Below are positions 50,858 to 62,651 of a DNA stretch of 64,000 bases, one piece after another. The notes beneath the pieces were generated by a model. That model saw only the letters and a list, made by a program, of their open reading frames with translations. It was not told where the DNA came from and searched no databases. Source of the stretch: Onchocerca lupi (lineage: Eukaryota > Nematoda > Chromadorea > Rhabditida > Onchocercidae); NCBI GenBank assembly GCA_028564675.1, contig JAOVVO010000308.1, positions 1 to 64,000 on the forward strand, written 5' to 3'. Each line of letters begins with the position of its first letter. The first letter of the stretch is position 1. Position numbers and translations under genes: made by a program.

Positions 50858-53800
50858 AATAAGCATCACCTTGTTTCAACTGATGAATGTTCATCAACAT
50901 AAAGAGCAAATTGTTCGAAATAAACTTGAATTTGTTCATCCGGTTTTGCCTTGATAATATATGTACAATTAGTGTCCAAAGGATACTGTAAAATAGATTT
51001 TGTTCTTTAATTTTTGGAATGATTTTAACTGTGAACTTCTGACATCTCGAAAATTTGGACCAAAAAAGAAAAATCAAATTTTAAATTAGTACAATATTTC
51101 AAGAGTAGAAAAAAAAATTACAGTAAACTTACATTTACCGGATATCGTGGACTATTAAACCATCCTCGAGGTTTCGTGAATTGAAACACACATTGATTTG
51201 AATCACCAATTGGCTTTCCCGGAATACCAAAATCTGCAAAATTTATAAATCAAAGCAATCAACAATTATTTTAATAAATTTTTGAAAATATTTTTCAAAG
51301 TTATAAATTTTTTAAAACTATAGAAAGTACTTTTAAAAGTTATAGTTTTTTTTATACCAAAGTTATAAATTTCGAAGTTACGAAATTTAAATTGAAATTT
51401 AATAATTTGAATAATTTTCAGCAGCAACAATCTTTCGTTGCATTTGAAACGAGAATATTGAAATTAATGAAATATTTAAATTGAAATAAAATTTTACTAA
51501 ATATTATTTAATACCTGTTTTAAATTGAATCTTGGCTTTAAATCCCAATGGTTCTTGTCCATCACCTTTAGAAATTTTCTCATTAGAATTAAATACTAGT
51601 ACCATTCTTGGCCCATCACTAATATAAGGTCCCAAAACAGGTGAACCTACAATTATTGTATATTTATAAAAATTTTTCAAAAAAAAAAAAAATTTCACTT
51701 CATTTATCACTCAATTTCATTTATTTTGTTTAAGTACTTTTTTGAATTACATAAAATTTTTGAAAATTTTTATTCCACGTGAAAATATTTCGTAGAAAGA
51801 ATAAATTTCAAATATTCATTTTATCAAATTAAATTACAATTTACATATATACGTATGCCATTTTTTATTTTTCATATATCTAATAAAAAAACATTGAATA
51901 TAAATAATTTTAAAGTGGTAATGAATAACTTGATTGAGCTAAATGCATAAGTGGGAAAATTATTTAAATTTCGGTAAAAACAAGCATGAGAGTTCACGTA
52001 TTTTATTGAAGCAGATGTAAAAAATACGTGTATCATTTACAACTTAATGAATTGTTAATTTCTTTCCTACAAAGTTTGTAGTTTTAGTAGTGAGATATCT
52101 ATTTGCAGCAATATTTATAAAATTAGTAATCAATAACTTGATTAAATTTGCATCTAATTTATGATATAGTAATTATAGCTGTATCTATATTTGAAAGTTT
52201 AAAAGATGAAGAAATTAAGAAAATTATTTAAATTTGTTGACTTGAATAACTTTAGATAAACTATATTGTACGATAGTTTCCTAGAAAACTATACTATGTA
52301 ATAGAAATAGGAATTTAATTGCAAAATCTTAAGTTTAGAATTCAAATTAACTATTCAAAATAGCAAAACTTGCTTGAAATTGCCAATTTGAATAATTGTG
52401 GATAAACCATACTGTATGATGGTTGTGTTGATGAAAGAATTACAGTATCATTAAATTGCATAATTTTAAGTTTGAATTCAAAGTTTAAATTTAAGTAATT
52501 TCAAATGTTCAAGAAGATTGATTAAAACAAAACCATCTTGGATTCGATCACATATCACAGCATCATAATTACTTTCTTCGCCAGATGATAAAACACTTTT
52601 AATACTTGTCGGAACGAAAGCAATGCCAACATAAGATGTAGCACACGGTTCATCATCATCATCATAATTAGCTGAGGAAGGCCTTAATTAATTTAAGTTC
52701 GAATTAAAGCAGAATAAAAGATTTTAGAAAAATAATTTTTTTTTTAAAAATTAACCTAGAAAAATTCAAATAATACTCAAATCTAAGTAATATATTTGAA
52801 AAAAGTTTGCTCATAATATGATGATATTTCGATAGTTTTGAAACGAAATAATTTCTACTTTTAAATCAATCCGAAAAAATATCGAAATTAAAACTTGAAA
52901 TAAAACAAAACAATCAATTTGGATAAAGTTTGCACAATTTGATTGTTTTGAATGAACTAAACTGGTAGCAAAGGGAGTAAAAAAAAAACTGGAGTAATGA
53001 TTTATGCTTTAAAATTGACCCGAAAAAAATCGAAATAAAATTCAAAACAAAACAAACATAACCAATATATTTGAAAGATTTTGTATAACTTTGAGAATAT
53101 TTCAATAATTTTAAAGCAATAATACTCAAAAATCAAAAAATTTGGCTTTTTTTTTCTTTGCTTTTCTAAATAAAAAAATGAATTACTCATTCATCCTTAT
53201 TGTCTTTCAGATACCTTAAAATGAATAATTGTTTAAAAAGTCGAAAGACATTTTTTTACTCAACTAACCTGTCAATTGTTTCACTAAGAACAGCAAATTT
53301 TTCAAAGGTAAGTATTACTTCTTCGAGATTCTGCTCACCTTGTAAACCATCAATTATGAATGTACATGTGGTATTAGCTGGATACATTAATGGATACTGA
53401 AAATCTTGTCAAATAAAAGTATAAAATTTAAAAAAAAAAAAGTTTTTTTGTATTATTTGCTGTCTGCAGTTAATAAAAATATTTTTTCAGTTTTTTAGTT
53501 GATTTTTAAATTTCTTCTTTTATTTATTTTTTTTGGAATTTTTGTATAAGAAAGAGAATTGGATTTTTATTATTATTTGCTTTTTTTCTTTTTTTTTTTT
53601 TCAAGTATTGACGAAAATAACCATTCTTTTATTGAAAATAAAATTTTTTTTTTTCTTTTACTTTACAATAAATGGAAGTAGAAAGAATTGTTGGATGTAA
53701 TACTTTAAACTAATCTTTGCACTTTTTGCTTTTATTTATGTTTTTACTAACTTTTTCATTCTCTTCCTTCATTTAGATATCTATTTAAGTTTTACTATTT

Positions 53801-56800
53801 AAAATTAGCAAATTGAAATATACTTTTGGGGAATGTATGAAATGAGTCGTCTCACGATTACTTCTCACTAATAAATCACATTCTGAACCACGTAAATGTG
53901 TTATTCCTAATTGATTATTCATCATTTTTAAAACATCCACATAACGATTTGAGAATTCGTAATCCAATGAATATCTATAACAACAACAACAACAATGATA
54001 AATGACAACAATAGGAATGACAAAAATTGATAATTTACTTATTTGAATAGAATGAAAATGAAGTTTAACAATACGAATATCTACAGCATTAACAACAATA
54101 ATAATGAAAAAAGTCGATAATTAACATATTTGAATAAAGCAAAAATGAAATTTGACAAAATAAGTAAAATAAACTGAAATTTCTACCCGCGTGGATCAGC
54201 TTTAGCTGGACTTGTCGTATTAAATTCAATAAATGCACTTGGCCCAAATGAATAAATTACCATACGTTGTTGTAAGCCACACATTTTTCGAATAATTGGA
54301 TGTTTATTATTTGGACCATCATAAACTGTTAATGAATCATATGGACAACTATAAAATTTTCTCTTAATTACTTTAGTTTTTTTCCATACAAATTTTAGCA
54401 ATATATCGATCGAATAAATGATAATAGTAGCAATTTTATTAAATTATTGATTGAAACAAAAAATTTGACTTGACTTACTGTTCTCCACCAAAATAAATAT
54501 CAAAATCACGAAAAAGTAGACGAATACGTTGATTCGTTCTACCACTGAGCAAATAAGTACAACGAAAATTCTAAAAAAAAAGAAAAAATTTTAAATCATA
54601 TTAAAATAAAAAAAAATAAGAACTATAAGATTTAATTTTAGATTATTCTTTTTTTTCCAGATGTCATTATAACTTGATGAAAATTTGCATGACTTGCATA
54701 TTAAATCATTAGCAATGTCTGACTTTAACTTATTTAATTTTGATATATAAATTAAGTATTGATGGAAAATACGTACAACTTAATATCGTCACAAAGGACT
54801 GATCAAATTTCTAATTTCAGAAATTTAGTATTTATGTTTAAATATTGCGTATTTTCCATGATTTTTTGAATAAAAACTTATAACTGTATGGATTCATTGT
54901 TATTTATGTGTCCATAAATCATTATTAATTGTAATTTCAATTTTTATTTGTGCATAAAGAATAATTCGTTCATGTATGAATTAATTTTAATTTATTATAG
55001 TTCATCAGATATTTTGACTTTAACTATTGCCAATTTCTGTTCATTTGGAATCAAAAGGTCAAAGGTAGTCGAAAACTAACTTTTGGATATGTTCCTGGAT
55101 AAGTGGGCGAAAGTATCGATCCGCGTTTTCTAAAAAAAAAAAAATTGAACTTTTTTTTTTCTTTTGATTTTTTACTTTATATTTGCATTTCACTTATTGT
55201 ATATTTTTTAGAAGATTTGTCCAGAAATATATTTTCCATCGACAGTCGAACTTTTTTAAATTAATCAATTTTTTTCACAAATCAAAGAATATGTTGATCA
55301 TACGAATGATGAAATCTGTGCATTCACTTAAACTTATTCATTAATAATATTTTAATGAGAACAACTATAGAATTTTTTTGCATTAATTGATTAAATGATC
55401 AACATATCCTTTTGAAAACTTGTTATTTTTCATGAGTTTAATTTGTGAGAATATCAATTAATGCAATGTTTCGTGAAAATTTGCGAAACTTAATTACATG
55501 AAGAAATTCAACAGGCGAATGGTTTACCTAAGTTTTGAATCGATCACAAAATCACATTTACTTGATGGTACTTTCTCACCCACCTGATAAGGTGCTGAAA
55601 TAAGATGTAAAATTGAATTTAATGTTTTATCGGATATGAAAAAATATAAAAAGTCTTTTTTATTGAAAAAATTTTGAGAAAACTTTTAAAAATGAAAATT
55701 TCATCAAATTATACAAATTTTTATCATTTAATGAACAATTGATGTTGTTTATGGTGATAAGTCAAAACTATTGCAATCATATTTTACGACAAGAAAAAAT
55801 TCATTGTCTTCTTTTTTTTTTTTTCAGACAGCCAACGATGTATGTCATAATTTTGAAATGTTCGGTTGAATCTTTGGCAAAAAATAAATAAGTGAAAATA
55901 ATTTATGAAAGCATTTTCTAGGGAATGTTAAACAATAATTTAACTTTATCTGCAAGAAGAGTGGAAGGCAAATAATTTGTATTTGCACAATTTAATTTAA
56001 GCAAATCTAACATATTTTGTTTTCCTTGCTTAGTTCTCAAATACTTTTGACCCATCACCCATTCTTGTAGTTTTAATCATTTATCGATCTAATCATTATT
56101 TTCTATATTATTGTCGGAAAATCCGGAAACTTTGTAAAATATAAAATATTTTGTAGAAGAACTTGTAATATTTCTCAGTCAAATGAATCATTCATTCATC
56201 ATATCTTGTTCTTCAGTCTGACACAAAAGCCTTTGTTCTCTCTCATCTTCCGATCTGCTAAAGCTTGTGTGCATTGTCTAAAATGTTGCAAATCATGTTA
56301 GTTTGTCAGGAATGTTGTAAAGACTAAAGCTTGTATGCATTTTTAAAAATTGTAGGCATTGTTTACTTATTCTTTGCCCTGATGAGCAAACTTTTCTATA
56401 ACATATTGTTAATCATCGCCCATTACAAGACCAAAGATTATCGATTTAAGAAGGAGCTCGTGGTAATGAGATCAATAGTAACTCATCAATCAATTCAACT
56501 CACTCGTCAATCAATATCCTCCACTTCAATCCAACTCACCTATATTCATTCCATCTCTACTACAACCAAGCGATCAACTGCAATCGTGATATTATCTGGC
56601 TTTATTCTATTTTATAACATAGATGAAGAATCAATCCTCCGTTAACCAATAAAATTTTTCTCACCAAAATTCATCTCTGTTATAGTAAAAAAAATTTTTT
56701 CCAAAAATTATTAGCATTAGTTCCCGATATTTTTAATTAAAAATTATTCAAAATTTAAAAATATTTAATGTAAATTTAACCATCAGATATGAAAGCATAA

Positions 56801-59800
56801 TGGCCACGAAATTTTAGACCATTCCGTTGATTCGATGCAGCTCTTGAATGAAATACTAATACTATAACACGATTTAAACTGAAAAAAATGAAACAAAATT
56901 ATTAAATTTCAAGTTAAAAAACATACTTCGATTAATGTTGAAGTTTAATAAAAGTATTTTGAAAAGTTAAAGTTAATAAAATTGCAAATAATTTTGTGGG
57001 CAAAACGAAATAAAAAATGAAAATGAATTGTCTGAAAAGTAAAGATAATGGAAAAAATAATTTTTCAGATAGTTTTCTCTTTAAAAAAAAATCATGCTTA
57101 TTTATTCACCAATTCTACTCATTTAATAATTTTAAACTTCGTATTATACAATCTTAAAATTCAATTTTCGATGAAGCTTCTTTACCCTATATCTTATATA
57201 ACGTAATTTAATTGAATAATTGAAAAATTAACAAATAATTTCTTTTTTTTCATTTATAAAAAATGACAGAATTACCTTATCCTAACATATGGTGATACAC
57301 TACCACAATAGCGACCACCAAAAGAAGCAGAAAGTAAATCATCATCAGGCTCTTCTAATTCCGAATATATATCAACATATTCAGTTTCACAACTAAATAA
57401 AAATTTTCAAATTTAAAACAATCAACTTTATTTGAAAATTTATGCTTGTTTAATCACAAATTGTCCGAAAATTAAACTTCAAGATACCATTTAATTGTCT
57501 CAAAATTTATATTATGCTATCTTGAAATTTAGTTTCTGATGAAGCTTTCTTATTTCACACCTCATAATTTAATTTTATTTAATTAATAAGTGTGAAAATT
57601 TTTTTTACCTATTTTAGAATCAACATTAAATTTTATAGCAATTAAATTTCGCTTAAAAAAAAGTTTGCTAAATTTTAATTTTACATCGAAATTTCATCTA
57701 TCTATTTATACTTTTTTACGTGAAAGGTGAGAAAAAAGGAAGTATAACTTACTTGCCAGTCGTTCCGGCTAAGAGAAATTGATCAAAATTAAGTTTTACT
57801 CGTTGTTTTGGAGCCGCAACAAACGTGTATATACACTGCAATTTTAAAATTTAATCGATATTCAAAAAATTAATTTCTAATGTTTGATAAAATTCGAAAA
57901 ATACTCTTTTGTAAGAAAAAAAAAAAAAAAAACTCGTTTGTAAGTCAATAACCTGAATTTCGATACGTAAAAGAAGCTTAGCACTTGAAATTGTGATTTA
58001 AAAAAATTGTTCTTACTTGCAAATTTTTTGGACCTTCCGGTCGTGAAATTTGTTCGGAAATGGTAGCTGGAGGTGGCAACATCGGTAATTGAAATTCACC
58101 TTCCGTAGTAGATGAATCGAAGATATGGTCACATTCTAAAGCTTACTCACTATTCTACTGTATTTTACCGTAATTTCATGGTACTGATGATGCTTCATTG
58201 TTATATTTTTTGATGATAGGGAATGGATAGATATTTCAATTATAAAATAAAGCATCATTTCAATTCTAATACTTACTGCTTCCTTAAAGCTTTATTCCAA
58301 TTCTGATGAAAGAATTACTTCAATTCTGATCGTTATTTCCTTAATTAAAGTTTTATTTTGATTCTAATAAAGTTTTCTTTCAATTCTGATTGCTACCTCT
58401 TTCCATTTCTTCAATAAAGACGATAAGTATTCCAATTATAAAGTTAAGCATTATTTCAATTCTGATAGTTGCTTCCTTACTTGAAGCAATTACTCCTTCC
58501 TCAGAGCTTTAATTTAATTCCGATAAAGCAATATTTCAATTCTGATGGTTGCTTCTTTCCTTCTTTCAATAAATATTTCTATGTGTGCATGTGTTTTAGG
58601 CCTTAATTCATTTATGGAAAACTTTTCCATAAGCAAGAAACCAATATAATGCCTTTTTTTTCTTTCATTAATAACATAAAAATTGGCAATGATCCTTATT
58701 ATTTGAATAATTATTCTTCTAAAACAAATAATTAAATTTCATAGACTTACTCTTCGTATGATAGGACACCTTTGAGCCAGAAAATCATAATAAGCACCAG
58801 AAGGCATACAATAATACAGGTAAATAATAGCGCAAAAAGAATATCACAGTCCAAACTTCGACAAAATGAGCAATCTTCTTTCAATTCTTTCTTTTTTTCA
58901 TAATTTAACAAATTAATTCGAGCTTCTAATACATGTTCCAATGTGCGCATTTGCGCCATTCTTTTTTTTTTTTTTGAATAGCAAATAAGATAGATAGAAT
59001 TTGTTTTCAAAACTTTCTCATTCTTTCTTTCATTTTATTTTGCAAATAAATTAACTGAAAGATAACGATAATATTAAGATTAAAGAATCAAAACATCAAG
59101 TTATTTAAAATAATTGCATAAATGTAAATAATTAATGATACAAATATGATAATTAATGGATGAAAAAAGTTAAAAAAAAAAAAGGAAATAAAATAAAGTA
59201 AAATGAAATAAAAAAGAGGAATATGAATTAGAATGGTAAAGAATTATTTCATAAAGAGAATTTTCGAATTTTTCACTTTTTTTTTTTTTTTTTTTGATAA
59301 TTCTGAGTAAAAGTTTTTGAATTTCACTTTAAAAAAAAAAAAGTTTATCAGTGGAACTCAGTACGGAAAAATTAAACACTTAAAGATTGAAATTTGAGAT
59401 TCAGATATATGATACAATGAAGGTGAAAAAGATTTTCAATGAAGCGAAATAACTCAACAAATTTTGCACTTTTTTTCATAAGCAATTTGAATTTAGTAAA
59501 ATTTAATAATTTGCTGCTTGGAAGTAATAAATCAAACATCTTTAAAAGGATAATGATCGGATAAAAGAAAATTAATGAAATTGTTATTTAGAGTTCTGAA
59601 ATCTCGAAATTTTTTTCAATTTTTCAACAAAAAATTTTACAAATGATATTAAATAGTTGTAAAAAAATTTTTTATTTATCTTGATAAAAACTATCCAGCC
59701 GATCGTTTGATGATATAATTCGAAAATTTCGTAAAATTTTTCTGATTTTTTAGTTCTGGTTTTTTTTTTTTTTGTTGGTTTAATTAATTAATGTCAAATA

Positions 59801-62651
59801 TTTTTGGTTAGTGAATCATTTATTGTGAGATATGTGATCGATCATTGATCTAATTGATTGAATCAATTATTGAAGCTAAATATAGAATGCAGTAATAAGG
59901 ATCATAATTTTAATAAAATCATTATCATAATCATGATTGTGTCAAAATTGTTATTCTAATCGTGATTATATCAAATCACTATTACAATAATGATGTCATT
60001 TACGACGATGAAATAATCGCATAATTTTGTGAACAGCTGCTCATTGAGGTTTATTGAATGTGATGGAAGTGTTAGTATTGTGCAGTTTAAATTTATTATT
60101 TACATTTGCTGTGATAAAATCGATCAAATTTTATATCTTTAAACTAATTATAATATTCATTTAAGTAGCATTAAATTAATAGATTTTTCGATTTAAAGTT
60201 TTTATTTTACACATTACTTCATAAGCCATATGATAGCATGGAGAAAGTAACAAAATTTAAATGTAATTAAATCCGTAAAAATTCATATCCATTCCTATCA
60301 ATATGTCTTAAAATATTATCTAAATTTAATTTCCATTGCACATACATTGTAGTGAAAAAAATTTAGATTCATTTAAATTCAATCAAATTCAATTTAGATT
60401 CATTTGAATTCATTTAAATTTTAATATTATTATCAAAGTTTGATAAAAACAATACCTGACAATAATGTAGATCAGATCATCATTTCATAAATGTCATTAG
60501 CCTAATTTACAGTATTTTATACAGTTTTAAGTTTCAAGAAAATAATTTTCAGCAAGTCCTACCACAGTGACAAACTTTTTTTTTTTTCATATTAAGCAGT
60601 AATGATCAATAAAGTAGCTATTATTAAAAGAAAAAGTTTAATGAAATTATTTTAAAAAAAATTAGTCGGCTTGGATGATAAAGGTCCAATGATGTTATTA
60701 TTTCACCAAATCTTAATTAATTAATTAATGCGGACAATATGTGTATTATTTGAAAGAAAATCAAATTAAAATATTATATATTATTTGATTGAAGATATTG
60801 ACTTACTCAAGTGTTTTAATTAATTTAAATATTAATTAAAGATTTGATCTGCTAATTATCGTAATTATCGGAAAATAAATGATAGAAGGCATTTCATCAT
60901 TTATTGAACGAAATTCTTGCACTTTCTCCATTTCCAAGTTATTTTTACATTGGAAACTTTCTTTTAAATGATGAATAATTTTATATTTATGATTTGACTA
61001 ATCGATTATCATTATAGATCCTATCATATTTAAAATACTGATTGATTGAATATTAGAGAAATAAAGATTTTTATTTTAGCAAGAATTAAATATTAAATAA
61101 TTAAAAAGTATTTATAAATAATTTCAGACTATTCTACTAACATCAATGTGACTATTCGTTGTGAAAAGTTTCAAATATCCTAAGAAAAATGAATTATCAT
61201 TTTAAAAATTTAAAAAGCATTAGAAACAATAATCAAATAATGTTTATATAAATTAATTACCAATTAAAAAGATATGGATATTAAATTAGATTAGTTTAGC
61301 TATTTTCTTTTTATACTTGTATTGATTCAAAATTTCTTTTTTAATTAAATCATTTTAATCTAAGCTAACATATTATTTCTAAAATCTCACTTACTCTTTA
61401 TCCTTCTTTTTTTTTTTTTTTTTTTTTTTTTTGAAAAGAAAATGTAAATCTTTTAGAAATGAAAAAATTTTTAATTTTATCATTCTAGTATTGTAAGAAT
61501 TTTGAGAAAAAACTGAACATACTTTCTACAATTTTTGAACTTTTCAACTTAATTTCAAAATTTAAATTTCAAAAATTTGTATAAAAAGAAGAAAAAGAAA
61601 ATGATATTTATCGTTGTTGATGATGATTAAATCAATGAAGGCTTCATTTTAAAGTATATAAATATATAATCGTTTAAAGTGGATAAGCAAAGTTTGCTGA
61701 TCAATGTATTACTAGATATCCGTTTAAACAAATTCATCACACCCTCTGCCTTGTCAACTGTCAATTTAAATTAAAACTGATTTGTCAGCTCAAGTTTAAA
61801 TTCGGTGGACTTATTTAAATCGAAGTGAATCATCCCATTCCTACCATCAACAAATAAAATTCTTCAAAAGATATTTCTATTTTTTGTTACTTTTAAAACA
61901 TAAGATTTTAAAAAATTATTAAAAAAAAAAGAATTTGTTGTCTAGTATGTTGGAATAAAAAAAAAAAAAAGGAAATTTATATCGTTTAAAGCTAATTAAA
62001 TCTGAATTTAATTCTAATTTACATTTCCATCATCATTTTTTTAGTCTAAATTATTTGTTAGTTTAATTATTTGAATATAAAAGATATTTGTTAGCAAGGA
62101 TCTTGGAATAAAAAAAAATCAATTAATGCCTAAATAAAAGAAAACTTGTAACTAATTGAAATTGAATTTAATTTTAATTTACATCTCCATTATCACTTTT
62201 TTAGTCCATAATATTTATTAACCTAATATAATTAAAAATTTATATTCGCAAAAAAGCAAGATATGAATACTTACATATGATAATGTATGAATATTCCTTT
62301 TGATTTTAGAGAAAATAAAAACGAATAAATTATTTGAAATGAAAAATTTATAATCAAATACTACATATAACACTGAAGCATCACCATTGAAATATTCCAA
62401 TAAATTTAATAAAAAATGATGATTAAAACATTAGAAAAATCGTGAATTTATAATTTAATTCATAGAAAATACAAATTAATTGATAATTTTATCAGTAGAA
62501 AAAAATGCAAATGAACTGGTAACTTTTCCATCTTTATCAGTAAACAAAAGATAAGCAACTTACGGAATACTATCTCGACATCACGTCCTTTTTCGTTATC
62601 ATCTGCGTTACACCACGTGAATATGATAGGTAAAATAACGCTGAGTAACAT
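45453..62651 (-). CDS. lev-10: LEV-10-like CUB/LDLa transmembrane protein, acetylcholine-receptor clustering
   Basis: Twenty-three exons: 62564-62651, 58017-58135, 57753-57835, 57276-57392, 56781-56878, 55528-55594, 55081-55129, 54479-54570, 54187-54348, 53824-53974, 53269-53396, 52534-52682, 51515-51646, 51139-51233, 50870-50985, 50265-50332, 49967-50125, 49478-49617, 49003-49193, 48594-48670, 47806-47931, 45833-46049, 45453-45636. All phases match; 935 residues. A signal peptide (MLLSVILPIIFTWCNA) is followed by five CUB domains (about 31-168, 183-291, 325-478, 493-624, 628-760), one LDLa domain (765-803, six Cys plus the CNGDENC...DDTDEANC acidic motif), one membrane helix (about 814-836) and a basic then Ser/Asn-rich cytoplasmic tail. 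This order is that of C. elegans LEV-10, which clusters levamisole-sensitive acetylcholine receptors at muscle synapses; Neto/SOL-2 proteins have only two CUBs. A TTTCAG acceptor at 62707 precedes a short leader containing two small upstream ORFs. Confidence 0.92.
46200..46800. repeat. Diverged AATTGTAAAATTTA-type repeats in a lev-10 intron
   Basis: The intron between the LDLa and membrane exons contains many imperfect copies of words such as TTGTAATTGTAAAATTTAT and AATTACAAAC on both strands. No open frame is convincing. Confidence 0.5.
50779..50855. repeat. Two long A tracts separated by ACCC and AATAAAC
   Basis: Runs of about 33 and 32 A residues lie 15 bases from the donor of the exon at 50870-50985, inside a lev-10 intron. 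Length is likely to vary between individuals or be misassembled. Confidence 0.9.
56112..56690 (+). mobile_element. LTR-like dispersed repeat, copy 2
   Basis: Same family and orientation as 899-1655. It begins TGTCGGAAAATCCGGAAAC, a plausible LTR start, contains ATTATCGATTTAAGAAGGAG and ends near AACCAATAAAATTTTTCTCA. The 104-codon frame at 56331-56645 inside it has no recognisable domain. It lies in the lev-10 intron between exons at 56781-56878 and 55528-55594. Confidence 0.6.
58170..58575. repeat. Diverged TTTCAATTCTGAT repeats
   Basis: Words such as TTTCAATTCTGATNGTTGCT recur about every 40-70 bases next to the second lev-10 exon, within its first intron. They are non-coding and imperfect. 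Confidence 0.6.
58747..58959 (-). CDS. eat-18: EAT-18-like small membrane protein nested in lev-10 intron 1
   Basis: A single exon of 70 codons plus TAA, starting MAQMRTLEHVLEARINLLNY. A charged N-terminal helix is followed by a cysteine cluster (Cys30, Cys33, Cys38) and one transmembrane helix (about 40-62, ILFALLFTCIIVCLLVLIMI), then a short tail ending SYEE. It lies on the lev-10 strand inside the 4.4-kb first intron. It cannot be a lev-10 exon: the GTAAGT overlapping its stop leaves phase 2, and joining that to the next lev-10 exon hits a stop at once. Known: C. elegans EAT-18 is a 71-residue single-pass protein from the lev-10 locus that is needed for pharyngeal acetylcholine receptors containing EAT-2. 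Size, topology and location all agree; I did not align residues. An in-frame Met 17 codons upstream (59010) would prepend a lysine-rich extension and looks less likely. Confidence 0.82.
   Translation of the reverse strand: MAQMRTLEHVLEARINLLNYEKKKELKEDCSFCRSLDCDILFALLFTCIIVCLLVLIMIFWLKGVLSYEE
59011..62563. other. Rest of lev-10 intron 1 (upstream of the eat-18-like gene)
   Basis: 3.5 kb of AT-rich sequence with A/T homopolymers (59279-59295, 61408-61432) and short direct repeats of ATTCATTTAAATTCAAT near 60370-60420. No further exon was found. Any eat-18 promoter would lie here. Confidence 0.5.

Noticed and set aside
50691..51077. Minus-strand frame with long Phe runs and its plus-strand Lys-rich shadow
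   Set aside because: Caused by the two A tracts; it overlaps a real lev-10 exon in another frame.
56331..56645. 104-codon plus-strand frame
   Set aside because: It lies inside the LTR-like repeat, is interrupted in the other copy and shows no retroelement protein motif.
58747..58959. The small membrane ORF as an alternative first exon of lev-10
   Set aside because: Its only good donor leaves phase 2, and the next lev-10 exon needs phase 1; the join would hit TGA immediately.
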